64,000 nucleotides of DNA from Prostheceraeus crozeri (lineage: Eukaryota > Platyhelminthes > Polycladida > Euryleptidae): positions 124,001 through 188,000 of the forward strand of contig CAJQUW010011061.1 of assembly GCA_907163375.1 (NCBI GenBank), given 5' to 3'. This document shows, one piece after another, positions 36,301 through 48,300 of this stretch. A model generated the notes under the pieces. It saw only the letters and a program-made list of their open reading frames with translations, did no database searches and was not told the DNA's origin. Made by a program: the position numbers and the translations under genes. Positions within the stretch are counted from its first letter, which is position 1. Each line of letters opens with the position of its first letter.

Positions 36301-39300
36301 TAAGGTAACTTAAAACTTGAATTAATTCTTCATGCTTCCTGACTTTTTACAACTTAGTCACATTTAGCGGAAAACTTTATAAAACATTGACTTACTATTC
36401 ATTAACATGCTCAAATTTCATTTATTACTAGAAGCACCGACTGTGTCAATTTTGACACAACAACTTATCGCCATATCTTGAACTATGATACTAGGTCATC
36501 AAAGTAAAAAGTCAACAACCACGAGTGCAGGCGAGGTTGTTCAACATTCACAGTGTCTCTCTACCGCTATTGGCTGATCAAGCTACTGAGTCAGTTTCCC
36601 TCAATCAGCATCTCATCAGTTCGACACTTCACGATGGATAGACCACGACGACCTGCTGCTGTTGTTGCTTCGCAAATGCTCAACACCATTAATTTTGAAG
36701 ATTCTGGAGATGATATGGAATCTGACTTCGACGATGCTCCGAATTACTTACCCTCCGTCGAACTAATTAATTCGTCTGATGAGTCGGCGAACGAAGAATC
36801 AACTGAAGTTATTGAAGAAATGTCAACAAATGCGCAATCTACAAACAGGACAGCGGCAACTCCCTCGCCTTTCACGGGTAAGGATGGAACTAAGTGGGAG
36901 AGAGTTGATGGGCGACTGCCTGTGAGAGGACGGTTACAAACGCAAAATGTACTTCGTCACCCACCCGGACCGAAACCCTTTGTTCGCTCTCGTGTCACCA
37001 ACATCTTATCTTCGTGGTATGAGTACATAGACAATAGAATCATCGATCGAATTCTAACTTACTCAAACAGTCGTGAAGACTGTACAACGCAAATCACTAA
37101 AGAAGATCTCCTGAATTTCATTGCTCTACAGTACTTACGAGGTTGTACAACAAAAATCTACCAATAAGGTTTCTTTGGAACAAAAACTATGGTATTGAAA
37201 AGTTTCAAAGAACGATGTCCCGTCAGAAATTTGAATATATCTCAAAAATGCTTCGATTCGATAACAAAAACTCTAGGAGCTCAAGGTTGAATAACGACAA
37301 ATTTGCAGCAGTTCGGGAGATTTTTGATATGTTCATGAATAATTGTCATCAAAAATACACCCCAGACTATTCTTTGACAGTAGATGAGGAGCTGATGCCA
37401 CTAAAAACACGATGTCGTTTCATTACTTTCATGAGCAATAAACCAGATAAATACGGCATCAAATTTTGGGACCTGGTCGAAGTCAAAAGCAAATATTTGG
37501 TGAGCTGTATTCCTTATTTGGGGAAGGATGCGTCCTCGCATGATATTCCTCTATCACAAAGAGTTGTTACGAATCTCGTGGATCACTTGGGAAGCGGATA
37601 CAACGTTACTGGAGATAATTTTTTTTCTTCAGTCGCATTGGTAGAAGATCTTCAGAGAAAATCAATCTCTTACGTCGGAACCATTCGTGAGAACAGAAGG
37701 GAGCTGTGCCCAGATATGAAAATTGACCAACCTCTTTATCATTCAAGATTTTATCAAAATGAAAAGAAAACAACACTTTCTGTAGCTTACAAATGTAAAC
37801 CGAGAAAAACGGTTTATCTTCTTTCGAGTATGCACAAAGACGCTGAAATCGGAAATCGACGACAACCATGATAAATTGAAACCACAAATTGTGCTATTCT
37901 ACAATTCCTCGAAAGTAGGAGTAGACTGCGTCGATCAAATGATCCGACTATATTCGACTCGCAGTGCGTCAAGGCGATGGACGTTTGCGGTCTGGTGTAA
38001 TATTCTTGACAAAGCCTGTATCAATGCATGGGTTGTCTATAAGCAGATTTCAGGAGAGTCAATTAGCCGACGAAATTTCATATTTACTCTGATAGAAGAA
38101 ATCTTTGAAATTTCCACTGCCAATCGCTACGTCTATTCTATTTCACAACCACAACACGATTACTCCCATTCTTTGAGTCCTTCCGTTGTTCTGAAGAAGC
38201 GAGCTCATTGTGGGAGCCAAGGATGTAATAATTTAGGAAACATTCATTGCTCAAAGTGCTCAAAAGTGAAATGCGGAAAATGTTTGCAATCAGTCGAGAA
38301 ATATACAATCGCTGTGTGCTTCTGTTGCAACGAACAATCTAGCTAATAGCTGCTTCATTTGTGCATTTTTACTAATAAAATATCGAACTCAATCCCAGAG
38401 AATTTTTTTGGTGAGTTGCATAACTGCAATCATACAGTATTGGCCTACAAAGAAATATAAAAAATCCCCTTCCATATTCAATGCCGATACTGAACGGTCA
38501 TCTCGATTAGCATATATAATACGTATATGACTTTTAATGTAAATGCGTTTGAAAATTTCATACTGTTTTATAAAAATTTTAGAATTTACATAATTTAAGG
38601 CTATTTGTATAATTCATATAATAGTTAAATATAGGCATATAAGCTCATGAGTGCTCATAAAGACTGTTATTTGTCATAATTGAAAGCTCCATCTATGTTA
38701 ACAAATTTTCTAGTGAATAACAAATATCAAAATAACTATTTTTAGTATATGTGTCAAATTTGACACACTTGGTGCTTAAAGGAATATCTAATAATGGTGC
38801 TTCTAGTGTTAATAATGATCGGAAGGGCCAACATTATGGAGAAAACTTGTGGGCAATGATCTGAATTCTTCGAATCTGAAGGAATTGTGGCAATCGAAGC
38901 ATTTTGCTGGAACTCACATTAATCCGCAAGCGACGCACGACTTTTTTTTCTATCTCTGTAAGGTATTAGGAATTCCTTTTTGCCCACCTAATAGGTTCCT
39001 CGATGTGCCGTCGATTTCGTATTAATCACATTTCTAGCATACCGAAGCAGATAAACAAAATATTTAATTCTGTGGTTCCAATACATGCATTGCCTACAGA
39101 TGTGAATGCCACCGGCGTCGCCAGGATTGGCTCGTCTGTCGTCTGCCTTTCCTTGCCAGCCACCCGCTTTGGTAGAGCGTTCTTCTCCATGTTGAAGAAG
39201 ATGCTATCCAAAGACAAATCTGTTTTAACATGAAATGTAGTCAATTACAACAAGTTGTAAATGGGCATACTGGGGCAAAAGTTTGAAATAAATGGTTTTA

Positions 39301-42300
39301 TTTGTCGTAAATTTGCCTGAAAATGGAAACTTATTTTTTTGCTATACTTTAAGATTTTTGAATCTTGCTAAATTGCAGTTTAAGTGTTTTGGGTCATATT
39401 TTTCGAGGTTTAGGTCACAAAAAGTTGCCCTACTTATAAGTCAATTAACTACCACGAGTTGAAAAATTGTTTATTAACTAGATGGTTTCGACACCGGATG
39501 AAATCGAGGTTTTCTCAAAATGACCACAATATCGTTAATTGCATACTGCACTCAAACACTTCAATTCTATGAAAATGTTGATATATCGGAAAGATTAATT
39601 TCCTCCTAATTTCTGCTTTAATTAACATGTTTGATGTTAGATTTCATCCTTTTTTACCAAAGATGCACTTTTTACAGTTGCATGAAGCACAAAGTTATGT
39701 TTCGAATATATAATGATATTTTTATATTATCCATGTTGATAATTGTGAAGATGATTGTGCGGAAATATAATACGAGTCATGCCTTGGCATTTTTCTAGAA
39801 TTCTTCTCAATACCAAAAATGTATCACAACATTGGATATTCAGTGGAATATACAGACCTATTTTTGCACTACTTTTTCCTAAAATTCATTAAAATTTCAT
39901 TACATTTTATTTTTTCATTAGGCGCCCTACTGCAGCAACATCATTCCTTTCCAAGCAACCTAATATTATCGATAGACAAATAAAGTGTCTCTGAATATCA
40001 TGAAGTCGAATTGATAGCTGAGCACGTGTTGTTACAGGCACATTCATGGAAAATTGCATGCCAATTGGTAATTTAACTGCAAACGCGGTCTCCAGTGTTT
40101 ATCGGTGGGATAACGCTACTTGGAACAGGGATAAATAATATACATGTAATAAAATGAAATTTCGCATACTAATAAAAATTTTTTCTGCGCATATTTGATA
40201 TATTGAGTATTCCTGCATTACATCTTAAGATGATTTTTCTCATTTTTGCATCAAAACAGTGCAACCGGTAACATGAAGTTTGTAAATAGAAAAAGCAACA
40301 AGCTCCTATTTTTTCGCACAAATAAAAACCCACAAATCCACTCCTTAATTATATAAAGTTTGAGTTTAAAACGAAAAAACAGTGGTACACCGGTAGAACT
40401 TGATCTAACAGTGAGGTGACGAACATTTCTTGCGTAAAGGGAAGTATTGAATTGGTCAATAGACTAAAAGAAACAGTCGGTAATTATTCACGGTCAATTT
40501 AGAGTCATAAAAGGCTATAAATATATACGGTATATATAAGTATAAGGTCACCTTCTTTTCCGTGCATTGAGACAGCGACTGCGTCGCGAAACGTTTTGCC
40601 GTGTAAATAATTTTAGCTATTCGATTTATTAAAGGGAGGCCTAGAAGTAGGATGATCTCAGACTTTAACACCTTTGCATTATTGCTTTACGATTTCACAC
40701 CTGCCTTGAAAGGTTATAATGGCTTTTGTACGATTTCTATTGTGCTTTGATTGATTGAGTGCTGATTTTCTGATTCATATTGCTTGATTCTCGTAAGTAC
40801 GAGTACATAGCGGATTGTTCAAAAGAAATTCTTTAGTGCTGAGAATCTGGATTTCATGTTTTCTTAATGTTGACTATAATGACGAATATTTTCGGTATCT
40901 TTCAATATTTCAATGTTTTTGCAGGTGGTCATCGCCCACGTGGTCGCTGCTATTGATGATGAAGTGGCTGGTAAGTAAACAGAACATTTGGAGATTTACA
41001 CCAGCTTTTATTTTTTTCTACAACACTATCTGCGTCAATCTGACACAAAATTCCACAAATAGAAAATAGCCGCAGGCTGAATTTTGCAATTTTGAAATGC
41101 CTACAAATTTATTTATCTCAACAGATAGCTCGTCACCAAAATTCATCAGATTTGAAGCTAATCTTGCAGCAAATGTTGCACTAGAATTTATACTTTATTG
41201 TCCAATAGCCATAGAAATTCAAAATGTGTGGGGATGTAGTGAAATTCACGCTGGAAGCAATACTACGCCGCATGGATACGCCTTGTCACAATATGCAGGC
41301 AGAGTAGCAACTCGGTATTAATGAAATCGCCAATGTGATTGCAGTTTCGACTTTATTTAATACCTGTCAGAACGCTGATAAAACTATTCTATTCACTTGC
41401 AGAATACCTCCGTGAATTGGATGAATTGATTGACTTAAAATCTGTTAAAGGAACGACATGCAAAGACAGCAGAGCAGATATCATGTTCGTCCTTGATTCC
41501 TCAACTTCCGTTGGAGCAAAAAATTGGAAAAAGGAATTGAACTTTCTGGTCAGATTACTCGACCCTGTCACTATCGGGACCAACGGTGTTCGAGTATCTC
41601 TCATCACTTTCAATACTATCGCCACCTTGCAGTTCAAATTCAATGACCATTTGACAAAGCCGTCTCTTATCAAGGCTATTGAATCTATTCCCTTTCACGA
41701 GGGCATTACTGCCACCGGAGATGCGTTAAAAATGGCCAGAACACAATTGATCCCACTTACCAGCAAAGGAGTTCCTAGAATCCTTATTCTTATCACGGAT
41801 GGCAAGTCAAACTTTGGAGCCAATCCAATCCATGAAGCGGCATTGCTGAAGAAACTTGGTGTCAACATAATTACTGTCGGTATTACAAGCGAAGTAGATA
41901 TGTAAGTGAATGTTTTAGTCAAATACTTCTTAAATCGAAACAAATTGAAGCAAAAGGTGCTTTTGCATCATCTTAAGTGTTGTACTTTGTATCTTGCTTG
42001 AATGATTCAACAAAACTCGTCAAGGATAACCGTCACGAAAGGCTTAGTAGAGTATGAGAAAGTTTCAGAAATAATTACATTCAAACTGCAAGCTAGAAAC
42101 TCCCCGCCAATTGGAATGTATCGTCTTCACATCCGGGGCATAACCGGGCATAAATAGGAATTTCATAAGCACCTTACTTTCGGGAAGCCTTCGAAGAGAT
42201 TGGCAGTAAGCCTGGCGTCTTTCAAAAAGTACATTATGAATGGAGAGGAGACAAATAAAAAGATATACAAAATTTGGCCGAACAGCAACTTTAATGAAAG

Positions 42301-45300
42301 ACAGGCAGTGATGAATCCACGATAGGATTAAAGATTGTAATCAAAATCATCGATGCTGCGAACTCAATTGTCAATATTTCCCTCATTATACAACATTTTT
42401 GCTTTTAGAACTGAATTGAAGAAGATATCAAGCGATAACCATGCGTTCCTTGTGAAAGACTTCACCCATTTGGCATTAGTTCTCGGTGACATATCACATA
42501 AGACGTGCAAAGGTGAGAAACTTCCTTTCAGTCAAATTTGAACCCATTTATTTCTTGTGAACGATAGACACCAATCTTTTCAGCTTGCCAATCGTCAAAA
42601 ATAGGAAATATATTATTAAATGTCAATGTGTGGAAAACAAACATGATCAAAGATTTTGTGAAAAATGGAAAGTTGTGCAATAAGTAGTATTAAAAGTTAA
42701 GTAATGAAATTGTCTTGAAAGTTGATAGTTTGTTGAAGCTAAAGTGGCAAAGATCTCCTAGAAACACAAATTAAACAACGCATTACATACTTACAATTCA
42801 GGAAATGCCATTTCGACTGTAATCTCAGAACTGCAACTGAATTGATTGCAGAAAACGTAAAAAAGCGGGAAACTTCGATGTTTACTCCGTCTTATTGTTT
42901 GTGTTTTTCACAGCATGAGCTCAGAAGAGTATTAAAGAATTAGACATTTGATAAATATGGCCAGGAAACAGGTTATGCAAAAGCACTTAGGCTATAAAAC
43001 ATTTGACTTAGTTTGTGCATGCAGGGACTTTGGATTTGAAGCAAGGAATTTTTCATGCTGTAAGGGTCAGTCGGGTAACTTGATTACAAATGAGCACTTG
43101 ACTTTGTAAAATTAAAAGTACCGCCATACAAGTGCGATGTCAGCCTTCCTTCAAATATTAGTCATGATAAATTAAGCTGAATTTTTTATTTCAGACATTG
43201 ATGATCTATATACGACGCCAAAAAATACTTTATAGGTACCACACAGTTGCTCCCTAATAAACAATGTAATTTTCCAGACAGGCTTTTTCTTATGGTCCTT
43301 ACGAATTTCTCAGAATTGAGAGTTTTTTACTGCCTTTGATGGCTTCGCAGTATTATTAGTAGCCATTTGTGTAGCTAAAGGTTCTTCTTTTTTTAGTGCA
43401 AAGAAACAAATTTTGTGATGAAATTGGAATCAGCAAATTTGTGCCTCTCACTGCTTTGTTTAATGCGACCTACAGCAATTGAAATCAAATCACGAGCAGT
43501 TCCATCTATAGAATTAAACTGCTCGTTCATCCTAGTCATCATTAAACAATCTGATTTTGTGGTTTCGTCAGTTAACGAAGCTCATATGAAATGTAAAGCA
43601 TCATTTTGTTGATTTCTTGGATGGAATTGAATGGCATGATAAGATTTTCAAGCAATTACTCTAGAAATCAGGTGAAATTTCAAAATGTTAGTAATAGTTC
43701 ATTTTTCTTTAAACGATTAAACTAGAAAAACCTTATGTGAATTACATTTACTTAAATATGACTTTTAGTGGAATAGGCATTAAATTGAGAAATTCAACAG
43801 CTTATTGCACTCACAGCATAAACATTGTATTGGTGGTAAGAATTGCCGTCCTTTCATCGTTATCAGATCTTGTTAAAATACTTTCCCCTCTTATAGACAA
43901 GAGGATGGTTGAATTCATTAATAAGAGGATGTACATCCTCCGAACATTATACAAGAAGAACTGCATCTGATATATACTTCAATGATTCGTCTGATATATA
44001 CTTCAATTATTCGTCCACTTCTGGAGCATGGCTGGCAATGATTTGTCGGTCTAAATCAAAAGCTCCCCAAGAAAATAGCACGAGTAGACAGAACAGCACT
44101 CAAAATCATTCAGTTTGGTTATGATTTTACGCGCCTGTAAATCGCTCGATACCAATCACATACGAAGGATGCATACCAAAATTTTTTTTGGTATATTTTT
44201 GCATCTATTTGCATGCTTTTCGTATGATTTAAGGCCTTTTGTCAATAAAGATTGCTTTAAGGTTGCATGGCACTTGCTACTGTTTTGTAAGTAGTAAGAT
44301 AAGGACATTTAAGATTCAAACTTGCAATACTGAATTCGATTTTAATGCACGCAAGTCTAAGGCATTTCATAAATGATCAATAATATATAACCATCAGCAT
44401 TTATACATTATGTAATTTTGAAATCAGGCATATTATCAATCCGAAACAAAAACACATTACAATCTATGAATGCAAAATAGTTATGTTTGAGATATATAAT
44501 TCAACATGGTAGCTCGAAAGCTATCGTCTTATTGAAATGATGTTTATCAACTTAGTTCATGAAGTTGAGCGAATTATGAGTCGTGTGAATGATATTAGAC
44601 AGGTGGCATTGCGGACATTCTATACAGCGGACACCTCTGTATTACTGACAGATAAGCTCAGTCCCGAATAATGTTCGTATCATCACCGGTAACTCCATAT
44701 TGCGGACACCTCTAAAATGCGGACACTAAGGCGCAGTCCCGACGGTGTCCGTAATATGGAAGTTCTACTGTATATATAATTTCTTGCTAGATGACTTAAA
44801 GCTCTACATGCGAATGAAGAACATTCCAGATCTCTGTAAACATGCGAGTATCTCGTATCAAATGTTAGTTTCAAATTGTATGTGAATTTGGTATATGTCT
44901 GTATGTAATTTTCGTATCCAGCGATTTACAGTGTGCGTATTTAGGAAATTTTAAGTTTCTGAGAGAAGGTTAATACATAGCAGGAAACTATTCACCGAAG
45001 CGGCACAGAATAAACGGCATCTATTGCATTCATTGATTCCCGAAAGCTAGAAAGAAGCGGTCAATTCGAATTTGAATTTGAATTCTGCAGAAGTGTTATA
45101 CGGCAACTTTCATTCATTCCCTACACTACGTTCCTCATGAACAATCATCACTCTTTTTGGTTTTTAGTATTTTCGCACAATGTCATCCATGTATGCATGT
45201 GCTGGTACATCAAAAAGTATTGATTTGTATGACTTCTTCAAGTCACTGCGTTCTTTTTCTTTTTTTGTGGGCCTGACGGCTGATTTATTTTACATGTATA

Positions 45301-48300
45301 TCTTGATGCCAACCACGAAATTATGTCGGCAGAGTATTTGCTATTTCGGAGCTGGCAATATTTTTTTACTATCGATTGTGATGCAATGAGCTTTCTGTAC
45401 GGTACATATTATGATTTTCAATTCATCATCAATAAACGCCTCGACTACTACTACTATTTCATTGTGTAAAGTATCAGAAGTGTCACATAAAGCAGTCGAT
45501 AAATCTCTTCCATTGAATCTCGGAGGCTACATATACTATAGTCAGCCAGTCCTAGCTCGGAATTAAGGTGTTCAAGCGATAAGTACATGTATTAATCTGA
45601 AGTACACAGTAACCTATTTATATGATTTGCGACCTGATCATTGTAGATTTAAACAAGTGAAGGAACTTAAATCTTTATTCACCTCAACAGTTATGCCAAA
45701 GCCAATAGTAGGACCTCCTAAATGCCCGAACAAAGCTGACATCATGCTTGTTCTGGACTCTTCAACATCGGTTGGACCCGCTAACTGGAAATTGGAGCTC
45801 AACTTCCTTGTTCATTTACTTAATGGTCACAAAATTGGACCCCATGATGTCCGAGTAGCTCTCGTTACCTATCAAACAACTGTGTCGTTACAGTTTGGCT
45901 TCGCAGCTCATACAACAAAAGCGTCTCTAATTAAGGCAATTGAAGCAACAGCATTTCATGAGGGTATTACAGCCACAGGAGATGCTCTTAAAATTGCTAG
46001 AGAGATGCTAGTTCCGCATGTGAGACCTGATGTAGCCAAGATCCTCATCTTGATCACCGACGGAAGGACAAACTTTGGTGTCAGTCCTCTAGGGGAAGCA
46101 ATGAAGCTGAAGAAGATGGGAGTTGAGATTTTTACTGTTGGCATCACCAGCGAAATAAATAAGTAAGAAGAAACAGAAATTGAATGTGAAATATCGTTAA
46201 TTCGAACTTTTGTGTTTCGCTAAAGTATCCGGATAAGCGAATACTCTGTTTTAGAGAAAGCAATCGTGAGAGAGTGTCACTTTAGATTATATACGAACCA
46301 CATCAATGCTATGTCAAAATGGTCCTGGCACAAAATGGTCTCCATAAAACTTCCCAAATAAAAGCCTCGATTTGACATTTAACCTACACGTGGGGTAGAC
46401 ATCTGAAGCCTCCCCCGGCATTTTTGATATTGTTCGAAGGCTCTAATTTTTTGTAACTTTTTATGTTCTATACGCATTTCTGGAAAGCATAAAAGTTTTG
46501 TCAAATTTGGCATATTGAAACATTGAAAGCTCCTATATTCAACTTCTTTCAAAATCCAGCAACTTAATCAAGCTTACAGACCATTCGTGAACTTACGGAC
46601 ATTTTTTCGCGTGTGTGTGTCAGAAATAGTGACAACTAGCCTAACTTGGGAGGCTGTCTTTGCTGATGATCTGCTCCTGGTGGCAGGTAGTGATGAAGAG
46701 CTTGTCGACAAACTGTCATCTTGGAGGGGCATTCTACACAGTAAAGGCCTGATAGTGAACTCCAGTAAGACAAAGGTCATGCTATTACAACCTGGTCAGT
46801 GCGAGACAGAACTGTCTGGCCATGAACCATGTGTTGTGTGCCTCAAAGATGTGGATTCAAATTCAATCAAGTGTAGAAGATGTCAATTTTGCAGTTACAA
46901 GCGTTGCAGTGGTACTCTAGGCTGCCTGTCATCCGCAGCAGCTACATTCGTGTGCCTCGATGTAATGAAGACCAACTAAGCTCCATCATTTGGAGACGGT
47001 GATTTATTCAAGGCTGGAGAGGAAAACTGCCTTTTCGCTACCTTGGTAATGTCATTGATGCTAGCGGAGGAACAGGTAGCAGTCATGGCCAGGATCCTGA
47101 ACAGTTGGGGTGCAGGTTTCGCAAGATAGCACTTTCGATGAAGGCATCTATAACTTAAGTGTGCGCTGCAGCATGTTGTATGGCAGACTTGAGGTGAGAG
47201 AAATGAGTGTGGTCCGTTGGATGTGCTGAGTCTCCTCTCGCGACCTCATTTTCAATGAAAATCTCAAAATACAATGTGCCTGGAACCGATCTGTGACACT
47301 ATAAGAAGACGGCGACTTAGATGTGTGGTCATGTGGAGAGGAAAGACGAGTATCAGTGGATGAAGCGCGTGCAAGCATTACAAGTGCATGGTCGCCGATC
47401 TGTTGGACGTCTAAAGAAATCATGGAGCGATAACATCAAAGAAGACCTTCAAGCGATTGGACTCTATGGACGTACGGAAAATGCAGGCAACCGATCCAAG
47501 CGCAGAACTGCCATACAAACAAACCGTAGTACCCAACATGGATAAGACAATCGACGCTGAATGGTTTAGGATAAGTTAATTAAGACCATTGACAAAGTAC
47601 AAAAGAATTTATAATTAACATGCTCATTCATCCATAAATGTATTCATGAAATTTTTATATGAATATAAGCAATAAACTTTAAACACTGCTCATAATAGCT
47701 TTATAAGTATTACTGCATTTTTTTGCACTACAAATAGAGGATTTGTATTCGGAGGCAATCTCATCTCTCTGTTGTTGGAGTGAAAATGCAATCGAACTCG
47801 TTTCTTAACGCTTTCGATGCACTCAGGATATAATCTTCAGAGAAACTGATCACGTAGCCTACATTGCAAACCGATTAAAGACACAATTTAACACACATAA
47901 GATATAGAAATATCAAAAGAACAATGCATTGAAAATCAAAATAATTACGATCTCAAGATAAAATTACCAATCAAAACTACTAATTAAAGATGCAAAAGTA
48001 AAAATACTGAAATGGATAAATCATAAGGAGAAAAGAAACCAACCACAGCGAACAGTCAAGCCAAGATAAGGTTCCAGGCACAATCGATGCCGCGGCTAAA
48101 ATAATGCATCCCAAGTCGCCAAATGACAGGTTTTTATGCATTACAATATATTTGGTGCATTCATTCATTTGGATGCAGCTAGTACAACTAATGTGGTAGC
48201 AGACAATGTGTAATTTACATGTGTACTACATGTGTAATTTCCAAAATCTCTATTAGAGTTGTATTCAGTTGCCCTAAGCTATTGCAATGCAATCAAACAA

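Larger units (their letters stand above)
35911..39074 (+). mobile_element. hAT-like MITE, copy 2, split by piggyBac
   Basis: The MITE ends CACAGAATTA (35911) and TAATTCTGTG (39074) are flanked by an 8-bp duplication GTTCCAAT (35903-35910 and 39075-39082). Without the piggyBac insert and one TTAA, the element is 598 bp, close to the 620 and 609 bp of the other copies. The MITE landed first, then piggyBac entered its TTAA. Both lie in intron 1 of the vWA gene. Confidence 0.88.
30382..40924 (+). other. vWA gene intron 1 (10.5 kb), repeat-rich
   Basis: Begins GTGAGT and ends TTTTTGCAG. Separate entries cover the palindrome at 33761-34053, the (AG)n tract, the MITE/piggyBac composite (35911-39074) and a minus-strand coiled-coil-like frame at 31960-32237. 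The rest (30637-31950, 32240-33760, 34054-35902, 39083-40924) is AT-rich with nothing recognised. A frame at 32582-32797 lacks splice signals or motifs that would support an exon. Confidence 0.6.

Noticed and set aside
40456-40680. Sequence with GCGACTGCGTCGCGAAACG, reminiscent of some retroelement 3' ends.
   Set aside because: A short word only; no coding remnant or terminal structure supports an element.
41097-41321. Open frame between vWA exons 2 and 3 with an acceptor-like start (ATCTCAACAG) in phase 1 and a faint discoidin-like ending (KFIRFEANLAANVALEF).
   Set aside because: The only good donor (CG|GTATTA) would leave phase 2, which does not fit exon 3. Exons 2 and 3 already join cleanly and the domain similarity is too weak.
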